A stretch of DNA of 64,000 nt from Hymenobacter edaphi (GTDB taxonomy: Bacteria; Bacteroidota; Bacteroidia; Cytophagales; Hymenobacteraceae): NCBI RefSeq assembly GCF_003258365.1, contig NZ_QHKM01000002.1, forward strand, positions 434,001 through 498,000, in the 5' to 3' direction. The notes beneath the pieces are model-generated. The model searched no databases. It saw nothing but the letters and a program-made list of their open reading frames with translations, and was not told the DNA's origin. Every line of letters starts with the position of its first letter. The stretch's first letter is position 1. A program made the translations under genes and the position numbers. This document shows, piece after piece, positions 9,557 to 18,338 of this stretch.

Positions 9557-9594
9557 CCGCGCACCCGTCGGGCCCGGGCCCGACGGGTGCGCGG
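9557..9594. repeat. Perfect spacer-less 38-bp palindrome
   Basis: CCGCGCACCCGTCGGGCCC (9557-9575) is followed directly by its exact reverse complement (9576-9594). It could extrude as a cruciform or act as a strong transcription barrier. Confidence 0.85.
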
Positions 9595-9800
9595 CGGCGT
9601 GTCACCCAAATGGGGTACAAGCCAGAGTAGGATGGGCGAGGTCGGGACCGGACCTTTGGGTTGACAATACGGCCAAGGTCACCGGCTGCCCGCGGCTTAC
9701 TCCCAAGTTTCGGGCTGCCCGCAGGGCTTCGCTGTGTTGGGGCAAGCCGCTGGCCATCAGGCGGATTTGGTAATTAAACGCGGCTTCTTTCTCGAAACAA

Positions 9801-9836
9801 TACAGGCTAATACCATATTTGTCCTGGTATCCTGTA
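9801..9836 (+). promoter_or_regulatory. Bulged palindrome 25 bases before the adhesin start codon
   Basis: TACAGG (9801) pairs with CCTGTA (9831) and ATACCA (9810) with TGGTAT (9825), leaving a CTA bulge and a TATTTGTCC loop. It may be a regulator binding site or a leader hairpin in the messenger. Confidence 0.45.
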
Positions 9837-9861
9837 CATTCGCGGAGTTCAACCCCAGGTT

Positions 9862-11334
9862 ATGAAACACGCTTACTCGCTCGTCACCCTTGGCCTGCTG
9901 GGCCTGACCACTGCTGCCTCGGCGCAGACGCTGACCAACAACGGGGCGCAGCTCACGGTGAGCAGCGGGGCCACGCTCTACATCAGCGGCGGTTTCGACA
10001 ACAAGAGCGGGAGCACCCTGCTCAACAACGGCACCGTGCAGGTCACCGGCAACGTGACCAACGCCGGCACCGTGGACGCGGCGGGCACCGGCACGCTGAG
10101 CCTGACCGGCACGGCCAACCAGACCCTAACGGCCGGCGGCGCCTCGCTCTACAGACTGACCGTGGACAACTCCGCCGGCAGCAACGCCGTGACCCTCGGC
10201 AGCAACCTGACCGTAACCAACCAGCTGACCCTGACCAACGGCTCGGTCAATACCAAGTCGGCGGGCGGCACGGTGTACACCCTGAGCCTGCCCGACGGCG
10301 CCACGCTCGTCGGCGAAGCCGCCGGCCGCTACGTGAAGGGTACCCTGCAGGTGGTCAAAACCGGCGTCAACGGCAGCAGCGACGTGGCCTTCCCCGGCGG
10401 GCTGATGCTGAACCCGAACACCAACAACTTCGGCACGGTGACGGCCACGCGCACGGCCGGCCTGAGCACGGCCGGCGTCAGCTACGGCACCGACCCGGCC
10501 AACGCCAACAACCCCAAGGGCATCGACCGTATCTGGCAGATTTCGGCCGGCAGCGCGCCCGCCAGCAACAAGCCCGTGACCGTGACCCTGGCCTGGGTGA
10601 GCGACGACGACAACGGCAACGCCAACCTCTCGCAGAGCCGCATGTGGCGCGGCCCAGCCGCCTCGGGCCCCTGGGCTCCGCTGAATGCCCCGGCCGATGC
10701 CAGCAGCCGCAGCCTGAGCGCACCGTCCGCCGCCCTGGGCTTTTTCACCGTCAGCAACCTGGCCAACCCGCTGCCGGTGGAGCTGCTCGCCTTCACGGCC
10801 GAGCGCCGCGGCCCCGATGCGCTGCTGCGCTGGGCCACGGCTTCGGAAACCAACAACGCCGGGTTTGAGGTGGAAGCCAGCTCCGACGGCCGCGCTTTCC
10901 GCCGCCTGAGCACGGTGGGCGGCCACGGCACCACCACCCAGCGCCACGATTACGAATACCTCGACCCGCAGATTGCGCGCTACGCCACCGACCTGGTGTA
11001 CTACCGCCTGCGGCAGATCGACCACGACGGCAAGCAGACGCTCTCGCCGGTGCGCACGGTGCGAATTGAGGGCGCGGGCTTTGCCGTGCAGGCGCTGGCC
11101 AACCCCTTCGGCAACGAAGGCCTGAAAGTGCAGGTGAGCACCAAGACGGCCGGCCCGGCCACGCTGGACCTGCACGATGCCATCGGCCGGGTGCTGCTGG
11201 CCAGCAAGCAGGAGCTGGGCGCCGGCAGCACCACGCTGCTGCTGAGCGGCGCCGGCCAGCTGCCCGTGGGCGTGTACTTCCTGACGGTGCGCCAGGGCAA
11301 GCAGGCGGCCACGCTGAAAGTGGTGCGCGAATAG
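9862..11334 (+). CDS. T9SS-sorted adhesin-like surface protein
   Basis: The 490-residue protein has a signal peptide (MKHAYSLVTLGLLGLTTAASAQ). A repetitive Gly/Asn/Thr-rich beta region (about 25-180, with TLNNGTVQVTGNVTNAGTV-like repeats resembling a beta-solenoid) comes next. A second region contains LPVELLAFTAERRGPDALLRWATASE (about 298-325), a module very common in Bacteroidota secreted proteins. The last 80 residues are a type A T9SS sorting domain: ANPFGNEGLKVQV, LDLHDAIGRVL, LPVGVYFLTVRQG, ending in KVVRE. The sorting domain directs export through the outer membrane and anchoring to A-LPS. Adhesion is inferred only from the repeats. A terminator follows. Confidence 0.85.
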   Translation: MKHAYSLVTLGLLGLTTAASAQTLTNNGAQLTVSSGATLYISGGFDNKSGSTLLNNGTVQVTGNVTNAGTVDAAGTGTLSLTGTANQTLTAGGASLYRLTVDNSAGSNAVTLGSNLTVTNQLTLTNGSVNTKSAGGTVYTLSLPDGATLVGEAAGRYVKGTLQVVKTGVNGSSDVAFPGGLMLNPNTNNFGTVTATRTAGLSTAGVSYGTDPANANNPKGIDRIWQISAGSAPASNKPVTVTLAWVSDDDNGNANLSQSRMWRGPAASGPWAPLNAPADASSRSLSAPSAALGFFTVSNLANPLPVELLAFTAERRGPDALLRWATASETNNAGFEVEASSDGRAFRRLSTVGGHGTTTQRHDYEYLDPQIARYATDLVYYRLRQIDHDGKQTLSPVRTVRIEGAGFAVQALANPFGNEGLKVQVSTKTAGPATLDLHDAIGRVLLASKQELGAGSTTLLLSGAGQLPVGVYFLTVRQGKQAATLKVVRE

Positions 11335-11356
11335 CCCGCTTAACTTGTGAGTTTAC

Positions 11357-11390
11357 CACCGCCCGGCCCGCCAGCCGGGCGGTGCTGTTT
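11357..11390 (+). terminator. Hairpin terminator after the adhesin-like gene
   Basis: ACCGCCCGGC pairs with GCCGGGCGGT around CCGCCA, followed by a weak T-rich tail (GCTGTTTG). It stands between convergent genes. Confidence 0.65.
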
Positions 11391-11402
11391 GAGGCCGCGG
11401 CC

Positions 11403-12113
11403 TCAATGGTTGGCCTGCCGGATCAGGGCGCGGTATAGGGCCCGCAGCCGCGGCTGGGGCACGCCGAGGCGGTAGAGCAGGCACAGCAGCAGAAAGATGC
11501 CCTGCAGGCGGAAAACGCCGTTGTCGCGGTACTTGCGGGCCGAGGTAAGCACCGCCGTCGGCAGCACCGCGAAACGCCCGTGGCGGCGCAGGCGCGGCAC
11601 GATTTCCTGGTCTTCGAACACCAGCATGTCGGAGCGGAAGCCGCCGGCCTGCTCGAATACGGCGCGCCGCACGAACAGGCTTTGGTCGCCGAAGCGGATG
11701 AAGTCAAAGGGAAAGCGGGTAAACCACGCGCTCAGGCGCAGAAACCAGTGCGCGGAGTCGAACCGCAGGCGGAAGCAGCCGCTGGCGTGCTGCTGCGCCG
11801 CTTGCCGGATGGCCGGCAGAAAATCGGCGGGCGGAAACGTATCGGCGTGCAGAAAGTACAGCAGCTCGCCGCGGGCGTGGGCGGCGCCGTGGTTCATCTG
11901 CGGCGCCCGGCCGCGCTGCGGGCACGGCAGCACCCGCGCCCCGGCCCGGGCGGCTTCGGCGGCCGTGGCGTCGGCGCTCTGCCCATCGGCCACCAGGATT
12001 TCCAGCCCCTGCTCGGCCGGGCCCGCCGCGGCGCGCAGGTAGCGCACCAGCGGCCCGATGGCCGCGGCTTCGTTGTAAGTGGGAATAATGATGCTGACGG
12101 AAGGCTCGGCCAT
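11403..12113 (-). CDS. Family 2 glycosyltransferase (TIGR04283-like)
   Basis: The 236-residue GT-A-fold enzyme opens with SVSIIIPTYNEAAAIGPLVRYLR and has the nucleotide-sugar motif LVADGQSADAT. HADTFPP provides the DxD-like metal site and FEDQEIVPRLRRHG the acceptor-side acidic motif. This combination matches the TIGR04283 group of small cytoplasmic glycosyltransferases, whose acceptors are unknown. The ATG at 12113 is preferred over an in-frame TTG two codons earlier. No membrane anchor is visible. It lies downstream of the M13 peptidase gene on the opposite flank and is separated from it by a terminator, so it is probably expressed independently. Confidence 0.85.
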   Translation of the reverse strand: MAEPSVSIIIPTYNEAAAIGPLVRYLRAAAGPAEQGLEILVADGQSADATAAEAARAGARVLPCPQRGRAPQMNHGAAHARGELLYFLHADTFPPADFLPAIRQAAQQHASGCFRLRFDSAHWFLRLSAWFTRFPFDFIRFGDQSLFVRRAVFEQAGGFRSDMLVFEDQEIVPRLRRHGRFAVLPTAVLTSARKYRDNGVFRLQGIFLLLCLLYRLGVPQPRLRALYRALIRQANH

Positions 12114-12164
12114 GCGCAAAAGTGGGGAAACAGACTGCTTCTACGCAAAAGCGGCTACGGCCGG

Positions 12165-12201
12165 AAACAAACAAGCCAGGCAGCGCGGGGCTGCCTGGCT
12201 T
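12165..12201 (-). terminator. Terminator of the M13 peptidase gene
   Basis: AAGCCAGGCAGC (12173-12184) pairs with GCTGCCTGGCTT (12190-12201). On the minus strand the stem is followed by TGTTTGTTT. It lies just past the peptidase stop codon. Confidence 0.75.
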
Positions 12202-12225
12202 GGCTGACTACTTGGTCGGGCTGCC

Positions 12226-14283
12226 TTACCAGATGCGCACCTGCGCCGTGTCGGCGCGGTAGAGCTTCTGGCCGGGCTGCACGTTGAAGGCCTCGTAGAA
12301 GGCGGGCACGTCAGCCATAGGGCCGTTGACGCGGTACTGGGCCGGGGAGTGTACGTCCGTCATGATGCGCTGGGCCAGCTGCTCGTCGCGCTGGTGGCTT
12401 TGCCAGCCCAGGGCGTAGCCCAGGAAGTAGCGCTGCGGGGGCGTGAGCCCGCCGATTTTCTCGCCCTTCTTGAACTGCTCGGTTTTCTTGAATGCGTCGT
12501 AGGCAATGACGATGCCGCCCAGGTCGGCAATGTTTTCGCCCGCGGTGGCCTTGCCGTTGATGTGCAGCGAGTCGAGCACGGTGTAGCCGTTGAACTGGCG
12601 CACAATCTGGTTGACGCGCTTCTGAAACTCGGCGCGGTCCTGCTTGGTCCACCAGTTGCGCAGGTTGCCCTTCTCGTCGAACTGGCTGCCCTCGTCGTCG
12701 AAGCCGTGGGTCAGCTCGTGACCGATGGTGCTGGCCCCGCCGTAGCCGTACACGATGGCGTCGTCGGCGTCCTCGTCGCGCAGGCCCGGAATGGCGAAGA
12801 TGGCCGCCGGCAGCACAATCTCGTTGTTGGAGGGGTTGTAATAGGCGTTGTAGGTCTGCGGCGTCATGTCCCACTCGGTGCGGTCCACGGGCTTGCCGAG
12901 CTTATTGATGTTGTAGCGGTACTTCCACTCGTTGGCGCGCATCACGTTCTGGGCGTAGGAGTCGCGCTTCACGTCCAGCGAGGAAAAGTCCTTCCACTTA
13001 TCCGGGTAGCCCACTTTTGGCGTGATTTTGCCGAGCTTGACCAGGGCCTTCTGCTTGGTTTCGGCGCTCATCCAGTCGAGCTGCTGAATATGCTCACGGA
13101 AGGCCGTCATCACGTTCTGGGTCATCTGCTCGTAGCGCTGCTTGGTGGCCGGCGAGAAGTACTCCTTCACGAACAGCTGCCCCAGCGCCTCGCCCATGGC
13201 CGATTCCTCGGCGTCGAGCACGCGCTTCCAGCGGGGGCGCTGCTGCTTGCTGCCCTGCAGCACCGAGCCGTAGAAGCGGAAGTTTTCCTGGTCGAAGTCC
13301 TGGCTGAGCGTGGGCGCGTAGGCGTGCGCCAGCTGCCACTGCAGGTAGGCGCGCCAGTCCTCCACCGGCGCCGACTTGAGCAGCTGGCCCACCGTGCGGT
13401 AAAACTCCGGCTGACCCACGATGACGGTATCGACCTTGCTCAGCTCCATTTGCCCGAGCAGGGCCGCCCAGTCGAGGCCCGGGGTGAGCTGGTTGAGCCC
13501 AGCCACGGCCATTTTGTTGTAGTTGCGGTACGGGTCGCGCAGGTCTTCGAGCTTGCGCGAGCTGGCGGCCAGTTTGGTTTCCAGCGCCACCACGCGGGCG
13601 CTGTTCTGCTTGGCGGCCACCGAGTCCTGGCCCAGCAGCTGGAACATGCGCTGCACGTGGCGCCCGTACTGCTGGCGGATGTTGCGCGTGCGCAGGTCCT
13701 TGTTGAAGTAATAGTCGCGGTTGGGCAGCCCCAGGCCGCTCTGGTAGAGGTGCAGGGCCATTTTTTCGCTGTTCTTGGCGTCCTGCCCCACGTAGGGCCC
13801 GATGAGCGCGTCGACGCCCATCATCTGCAGGCGGGCCACCACGGCGGGTACATCAGCCCCCGAGCGGATGGCGGCAATACGGTCCAGCTCGGGCTTCAGC
13901 GGGGCCGCGCCCTGCTTGTTGATAGCCGCGGAGTCCATGCCGGCGGCCCAGAAGTCCCCGATTTTCTGCTGAGTGCTGCCGGGCTTGGCGTTGGCCTTGG
14001 CCGCGTCTTCGCTCAGGGCGCGCAGGCGGGCGTACACCTCGTTTTGCACTTCTTTGCCAATGCCCCAGTTGCTTTCGGAAGCCGGAATGGGGTGGTTTTT
14101 CAGCCAGGTGCCGTTGGCGTACTGAAAAAAGTCGTCGCCGGGGCGGGCGGTGGTGTCGAGGCTGGCCTGCAGCACGTCGGGCTTATTCGACGAAGAGCCG
14201 CCCGACTGACAGCCCGTAAGCAGCGAAGCACCCAGCGCGGGCGCGGCCAGCAGCCAGCGGCCGATGGCGGAAAGGTGGGTCAT
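12226..14283 (-). CDS. M13 family zinc metallopeptidase, lipoprotein
   Basis: This is a 685-residue neprilysin/PepO-type endopeptidase. The ATG at 14283 gives a lipoprotein signal (MTHLSAIGRWLLAAPALGAS ending in LLTGC); an upstream in-frame start at 14325 adds only non-signal residues. The N-terminal M13 domain (about 45-420) is followed by the catalytic M13 domain with HELTH at 522-526 and the third zinc ligand E583 in GENIADLGG. NAYYNPSNNEIVLPAAI matches the substrate-binding strand of the family, and the protein ends with the usual C-terminal Trp (VRIW). It should degrade short peptides in the periplasm or at the outer membrane. A terminator follows. Confidence 0.95.
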   Translation of the reverse strand: MTHLSAIGRWLLAAPALGASLLTGCQSGGSSSNKPDVLQASLDTTARPGDDFFQYANGTWLKNHPIPASESNWGIGKEVQNEVYARLRALSEDAAKANAKPGSTQQKIGDFWAAGMDSAAINKQGAAPLKPELDRIAAIRSGADVPAVVARLQMMGVDALIGPYVGQDAKNSEKMALHLYQSGLGLPNRDYYFNKDLRTRNIRQQYGRHVQRMFQLLGQDSVAAKQNSARVVALETKLAASSRKLEDLRDPYRNYNKMAVAGLNQLTPGLDWAALLGQMELSKVDTVIVGQPEFYRTVGQLLKSAPVEDWRAYLQWQLAHAYAPTLSQDFDQENFRFYGSVLQGSKQQRPRWKRVLDAEESAMGEALGQLFVKEYFSPATKQRYEQMTQNVMTAFREHIQQLDWMSAETKQKALVKLGKITPKVGYPDKWKDFSSLDVKRDSYAQNVMRANEWKYRYNINKLGKPVDRTEWDMTPQTYNAYYNPSNNEIVLPAAIFAIPGLRDEDADDAIVYGYGGASTIGHELTHGFDDEGSQFDEKGNLRNWWTKQDRAEFQKRVNQIVRQFNGYTVLDSLHINGKATAGENIADLGGIVIAYDAFKKTEQFKKGEKIGGLTPPQRYFLGYALGWQSHQRDEQLAQRIMTDVHSPAQYRVNGPMADVPAFYEAFNVQPGQKLYRADTAQVRIW

Positions 14284-14548
14284 GGAAAAAGGGGAGGAGA
14301 GTGGAAACGTGAAGGTAACAGACACCCGAACGAGCCGGCAGGCTGCAAGGCCGCGGCGGTAGTCGTTTGTCGCCCGGCTCCGGCTGCAAGCAGGCTAGAG
14401 GCCAGAGCTGTTTAAATCAACTTCTGAAGCTGCCGTTGCTATGTACAGACGCATACCTGCGGCTCCGCATCCCCGCTGTCTGGGCGTTATTGTTCAACGA
14501 CAAGACGCGACTACGCGGCTCTACAACGTGCTTTGTGGCTGGCGTAAC

Positions 14549-15577
14549 TTACTCCCCAAGCCGCTGCGAGGAGGCGCGCACCAGCAGCTCGGGCTGCAGC
14601 ACGATCTGGCGCGGGGGCAGCTGGCGCGTCTGATCGGCCACCATGTCGAGCAGCAGGCGCACGGCGGTGCGGCCCATTTCCTCGCAGCGCTGGTCGACGG
14701 TGGTCAGGTGCGGCTCGGTGAGCAGCGTGAACAGCTCGTTGCTGAAGCCGGCCAGGGCCACATCCTGCGGAATGCGCCGGCCGGCGGCGCGCAGCACCTG
14801 CATGGCCCCGGCCACGGCCAGGTCATTGGCCGCAAACACGGCGTCGAAGGGGGCGTTGCGGCCGAGCAGCACTTCGGCCGCCTGCAGGCCATCGGGCAGG
14901 GTCAGGTCGCAGAAGTACACCAGGTGCTCGTCGTAGGGCAGGCCGTGGGCCTGCAGCGCGTCGCGGTAGGCGCGGTAGCGGTTGCGGCAGATGTTCAGGT
15001 GCTGCGGCCCGCCGATGTGGGCAATGCGCCGGCAGCCCTGCCCGATCAGGTGCTCCACGGCCTGGTAGGCGCCCTGGTAATCGTCGAGCACCACCGCGCT
15101 GACCTGGGGCGACTCCGGAATGCGGTCGAAAAACACCAGCGGCAGGTCGCGGCGCCGCACGTCCTCGAAATGGCGCACGTCCTTGGTGGTCAAAGACAGC
15201 GACACCAGAATGCCTTCTACCTGCGCGTTGAGCAGCGTATCGAGGTTTTTCTTCTCGTGCGCCGCATTTTCGTTGGACTGGCAGATCATCACGTTGAAGC
15301 CCGCCTGATTGGCCACGTTCTCGATGCCCTTGAGCACCAGGGCGAAGAAATGCCCGTCGATGTGGGGCACGATGACGCCCAGCGTGTTGCTGCGGCCCTT
15401 GCGCAGGGCCGCGGCCAGCTGGTTGGGCTGGTAGTTCAGCTGCCGCGCCAGCTCCCACACCCGGCGCTTGGTGGCGTCGCTGATGCTGCTGTGGTCACTG
15501 AGCGCCCGCGAAATGGTGGAAACGGACAGATTCAGCTGGGCTGCCAGATCCGAAATAGAAGCGCGGTGCGTGGACAC
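14549..15577 (-). CDS. LacI-family transcriptional regulator 1
   Basis: The 342-residue repressor starts best at the GTG at 15577, which places the helix-turn-helix (SISDLAAQLNLSVSTISRAL) at the N-terminus. An in-frame extension to 15787 would translate terminator DNA. The hinge region RRVWELARQLNYQPNQLAAALRKGRS precedes a periplasmic-binding-protein-like sensor domain (about 60-335, with LGVIVPHIDGHFFALVLKGIE and FAANDLAVAGAMQVL). It is last in the polysaccharide/uronate cluster and is separated from uxuA by tandem terminators. It probably responds to a uronate or oligosaccharide intermediate; the ligand is not deducible. Confidence 0.9.
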   Translation of the reverse strand: MSTHRASISDLAAQLNLSVSTISRALSDHSSISDATKRRVWELARQLNYQPNQLAAALRKGRSNTLGVIVPHIDGHFFALVLKGIENVANQAGFNVMICQSNENAAHEKKNLDTLLNAQVEGILVSLSLTTKDVRHFEDVRRRDLPLVFFDRIPESPQVSAVVLDDYQGAYQAVEHLIGQGCRRIAHIGGPQHLNICRNRYRAYRDALQAHGLPYDEHLVYFCDLTLPDGLQAAEVLLGRNAPFDAVFAANDLAVAGAMQVLRAAGRRIPQDVALAGFSNELFTLLTEPHLTTVDQRCEEMGRTAVRLLLDMVADQTRQLPPRQIVLQPELLVRASSQRLGE

Positions 15578-15725
15578 GGGAGTAGAAACGATGAAAGGGC
15601 AAGATCGGGTAAATCGGCCGGTTGGCGCAGCGCGGCCCGCCAGGTAAGGCCCATACCCGCAAACTCCGACGGTGCGTTGCGGGTTCAGTGGCGCGGGGCC
15701 AAGCCCGGCCTGCCCGGCGCCCTTA

Positions 15726-15842
15726 CCGCTGCGGCCCGCCACGGCCGGCAGCGGGCTAACGAAAAAAAGCCCGCTGCGGCCCGCCACGGCCGGCAGCGGG
15801 CTAACGAAAAAAAGCCCGCTTCCGGCCGGAAGCGGGCTTTGC
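15726..15842 (-). terminator. Tandem terminators downstream of uxuA, with a 45-bp direct repeat
   Basis: Read on the minus strand, a hairpin at 15811-15840 (AAAGCCCGCTTCC with its complement) is followed by a run of seven to eight T. A second hairpin at 15768-15802 is followed by T7, and a third stem lies at 15726-15757. The block 15726-15770 is repeated exactly at 15771-15815. Together these should stop transcription from uxuA before lacI. Confidence 0.85.
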
Positions 15843-15901
15843 TCGCCGCTAACACGCAGCAGGCGTCGGGTACAGTCGCGGGCGGGCGGCCCCCCAGCAG
15901 G

Positions 15902-17065
15902 CTACAGGCTGCGCGAAATGCCCATTTCCAGGCCGCGCAGCTCGGCCAGGCCCCGCAGGCGGCCGATGGCGGAGTAGCCGGGGTTGGTCTTTTTCTTCAG
16001 GTCGTCGAGCATCTGGTGACCGTGGTCGGGGCGCATGGGCAGGCTCTGGCCGCGGCGCTGCATGGCCAGCAGCAGCTCGCGCATCACGGCGTACATGTCC
16101 ACGTCGCCTTCCAGGTGGTTGGCCTCGTAAAAGTCGCCCGCCTCGTTGCGCTGGGTGCTGCGCAGGTGGATGAAGTGGATGCGGTTGGCAAACTGGCGCA
16201 CCATGGCCGGCAGGTCGTTGTCGGGGCGCACGCCGAAGGAGCCGGTGCAGAAGCAGAGGCCGTTGCTGAGCGAGGGTACCGCGTCGCAGAGGGCCTGCAC
16301 GTCGGCGGCGGTGCTCACCACGCGCGGCAGGCCGAGGATGGGATAGGGCGGGTCGTCGGGGTGAATGGCCAAGACCACGCCGACTTCCTCGGCTACGGGC
16401 ACGATTTGCTGCAGAAACAAGATCAGGTGCTCCCGCAGCCGGGCCGCGTCGATGCCCTGGTACGTGTCGAGGGCCTGCTGAAACTGCTGCAGGGTGAAGC
16501 TTTCCTCCGAGCCGGGCAGGCCCGCAATGAGGTTGCGCACCAGCCGCTCCCGCTCGGCCGCGCCCATGCCGGCCAGCCGGGCTTCGGCCGCGGCCAGCTC
16601 CTGGGCGCTGTACTCTTCGCGGGCGCCCGGGCGCTGCAGCAGCAGCACGTCGAAGGCCACGAAGGCGGCGCGCTCGAAGCGCAGGGCTTTGGAGCCGTCT
16701 TCCACCTCGTAGCTTAGGTCAGTGCGCGTCCAGTCGAGCACCGGCATGAAGTTGTAGGTGACGGTGCGGATGCCGCAGGCCGCCAGGTTGCGCAGGCTCT
16801 GCTGGTAGTTGTCGATGTGGCGCTGGAAGTCGCCGGTGCGGGTCTTGATCTGCTCGTGCACCGGCACGCTCTCGACCACGCTCCAGGTGAGGCCGGCGGC
16901 GGCCACTTCGGCCTGGCGCTTCTGGATTTCGGCCACGGTCCAGACCTGGCCGTTCGGAATGTGGTGCAGGGCTGTCACCACGTCGGTGGCGCCGGCCTGG
17001 CGGATATCGGCGAGGCTGACCGGGTCGTTCGGGCCGTACCAGCGCCAGCTTTGGATGATGGGCAT
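15902..17065 (-). CDS. uxuA: Mannonate dehydratase
   Basis: This 387-residue cytoplasmic enzyme dehydrates D-mannonate to 2-keto-3-deoxy-D-gluconate. The ATG at 17065 gives [25 protein letters not shown], the normal UxuA N-terminus; a GTG six codons earlier is less likely. Family motifs are [49 protein letters not shown] and MRPDHGHQM, which carry the metal-binding His, Cys and Asp residues of the TIM barrel. Length is normal. It acts directly after the SDR oxidoreductase encoded upstream, completing part of the glucuronate pathway fed by the beta-glucuronidase of the same locus. Confidence 0.95.
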   Translation of the reverse strand: MPIIQSWRWYGPNDPVSLADIRQAGATDVVTALHHIPNGQVWTVAEIQKRQAEVAAAGLTWSVVESVPVHEQIKTRTGDFQRHIDNYQQSLRNLAACGIRTVTYNFMPVLDWTRTDLSYEVEDGSKALRFERAAFVAFDVLLLQRPGAREEYSAQELAAAEARLAGMGAAERERLVRNLIAGLPGSEESFTLQQFQQALDTYQGIDAARLREHLILFLQQIVPVAEEVGVVLAIHPDDPPYPILGLPRVVSTAADVQALCDAVPSLSNGLCFCTGSFGVRPDNDLPAMVRQFANRIHFIHLRSTQRNEAGDFYEANHLEGDVDMYAVMRELLLAMQRRGQSLPMRPDHGHQMLDDLKKKTNPGYSAIGRLRGLAELRGLEMGISRSL

Positions 17066-17076
17066 ATTGCGTGAGG

Positions 17077-17117
17077 GCCTCACCCCCCGGCCCCCTCTCC
17101 AAGGGGAGAGGGGGAGC
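17077..17117. repeat. CCCCTCTCC/GGAGAGGGG inverted repeat, copy 1
   Basis: CCCCCTCTCC followed by AA and GGGGAGAGGGGG forms a small hairpin preceded by CTCACCCCCCGG. A related copy lies at 21966-22004 in the same locus. Confidence 0.7.
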
Positions 17118-17249
17118 CTGACGATTGGCTGGCGGGGCGGTGAATTAGTTTAGTTGTGGAGAAAGGCTGTTGGGCCGAAAGTACTCTTGGGGCGCGTTCT
17201 ACTCTCCTGTGCTCTGCTAGCTGCAAGCTTTTGGCGGTACCAGGCCGAT

Positions 17250-17335
17250 GTAGAGACGCACCCTTGCGTCTCGTCGTTGAGCAGCTGATGTCCTGACGGC
17301 GCGGACGTAGAGACGCAATTATGCGCCTCTACGTC
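17250..17335. repeat. GTAGAGACGC palindromic repeats, two copies
   Basis: GTAGAGACGCACCCTTGCGTCTC is at 17250-17272. A longer near-perfect palindrome, GACGTAGAGACGC with GCGCCTCTACGTC, is at 17304-17335. They fill the gap between uxuA and the SDR gene, both on the minus strand. Confidence 0.8.
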
Positions 17336-17355
17336 GCGCAAATGGCGTCGGCCGC

Positions 17356-18213
17356 TTACACCCCGCTGTAGGCGTTGAAGCCGCCGTCGACCAGAATGGT
17401 CTCGCCGCTGACGAAGCGGGAGGCGTCGCTGAGCAGGTAGATGAGCGTGCCGGTCAGCTCCTCGGGTTGGCCGAAGCGCTGGTAGGGCGTGCCGGCAATG
17501 AACTGCCGGGCGCGGGCCGTGGGGCTGCCGTCGGGGTTGACAAGCAGCGTGCGGTTTTGCTCGGTCAGGAACACGCCGGGGGCAATGGCGTTCATGCGGA
17601 TGCCGCCGCCGTAGCGCAGGCCCAGCTCCACGGCCATCCATTGGGTGTAGGCTTCCACGGCTTTCTTGGCCATGGTGTAGCCCAGCACCCGCGTCAGCGG
17701 CCGTTGCGCCGTCAACGATGACACGTTCACGATGCTGCCCTTGCCCTTCTCGGCCATCACCCGCCCGAAGATGTTGGTCGGGATGACCGTGCCGAACAGA
17801 TTCAGGTCGACCACGCGGCGGGTGTGGTCGAGGTTGAGGTCGAACAAGTCCTGGTCGGGGCCGATAACGGCGCCGGGCATGTTGCCGCCCGCCCCGTTCA
17901 CCAGCCCGTCGACGGTGCCCCAGGTGCGGATGATTTCGTCGCAGGCGGCCTGCATCTGGGCCTGGTCGAGCACGTCGGCCAGCAGGGGAAGCGCCTCGCC
18001 ACCGACGGCTTCGATGGCGGCCACCCGGGCCTGGGCCCGTTCGGCGTCGCGGCCCAGAATGGCCACTTTGGCGCCGGCCTCCGCCACGGCCAGCGACAGG
18101 GCCTCGCCCAGCACGCCGGTAGCGCCGGTGATGACGATGACTTTGCCTTCGAGGGAAAACTGGCTGAGCGCCGAAAGGCTGGGGGCGGGCGGAGTGGCGG
18201 GGGAAAAACTCAT
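17356..18213 (-). CDS. SDR oxidoreductase, probable D-mannonate oxidoreductase
   Basis: This 285-residue classical short-chain dehydrogenase has the NAD(P)-binding motif TGATGVLG (29-36), the structural motif NGAGGN, the catalytic serine in VNVSS (165-166), and YTMAKK with Y179 and K183. The end ETILVDGGFNAYSGV is typical of SDRs. It lies directly upstream of uxuA on the same strand, with palindromic repeats between. In this context the likely reaction is reversible reduction of D-fructuronate to D-mannonate, replacing the unrelated UxuB enzyme. That substrate is inferred from gene order; the SDR fold itself is certain. A related alternative is a gluconate-5-dehydrogenase-type activity. Confidence 0.85.
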   Translation of the reverse strand: MSFSPATPPAPSLSALSQFSLEGKVIVITGATGVLGEALSLAVAEAGAKVAILGRDAERAQARVAAIEAVGGEALPLLADVLDQAQMQAACDEIIRTWGTVDGLVNGAGGNMPGAVIGPDQDLFDLNLDHTRRVVDLNLFGTVIPTNIFGRVMAEKGKGSIVNVSSLTAQRPLTRVLGYTMAKKAVEAYTQWMAVELGLRYGGGIRMNAIAPGVFLTEQNRTLLVNPDGSPTARARQFIAGTPYQRFGQPEELTGTLIYLLSDASRFVSGETILVDGGFNAYSGV

Positions 18214-18244
18214 GGATACGGAATTAGCGGGGGTAGAGAGGTAC

Positions 18245-18328
18245 TGTCATGTCGAGCGTGGCGAGGCATCTGGGTGAGTACACCCGATCGTATCCTGACC
18301 CAGATGTCTCGCTACCCTCGACATGACA
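18245..18328. repeat. Diverged CATGTCGAGC inverted repeat
   Basis: TGTCATGTCGAGCGTGGCGA and its approximate complement ending CGACATGACA enclose a stem with CATCTGGGT/ACCCAGATG. It resembles the CATGCTGAGC family and lies between the GH3 and SDR genes. Confidence 0.75.
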
Positions 18329-18338
18329 GCCGGAGCGG

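Larger units (their letters stand above)
9282..9861. other. 580-bp intergenic region with two palindromes
   Basis: No credible gene is present. The region holds the promoters of the divergent fasciclin and adhesin-like genes, a perfect 38-bp palindrome at 9557-9594 and a bulged palindrome at 9801-9836 just before the next start codon. Short ORFs here lack ribosome sites and family features. Confidence 0.6.

Noticed and set aside
15726-15842. Possible CRISPR-like direct repeats
   Set aside because: The two copies abut with no spacer and fold as terminators with T runs; no cas genes are present.
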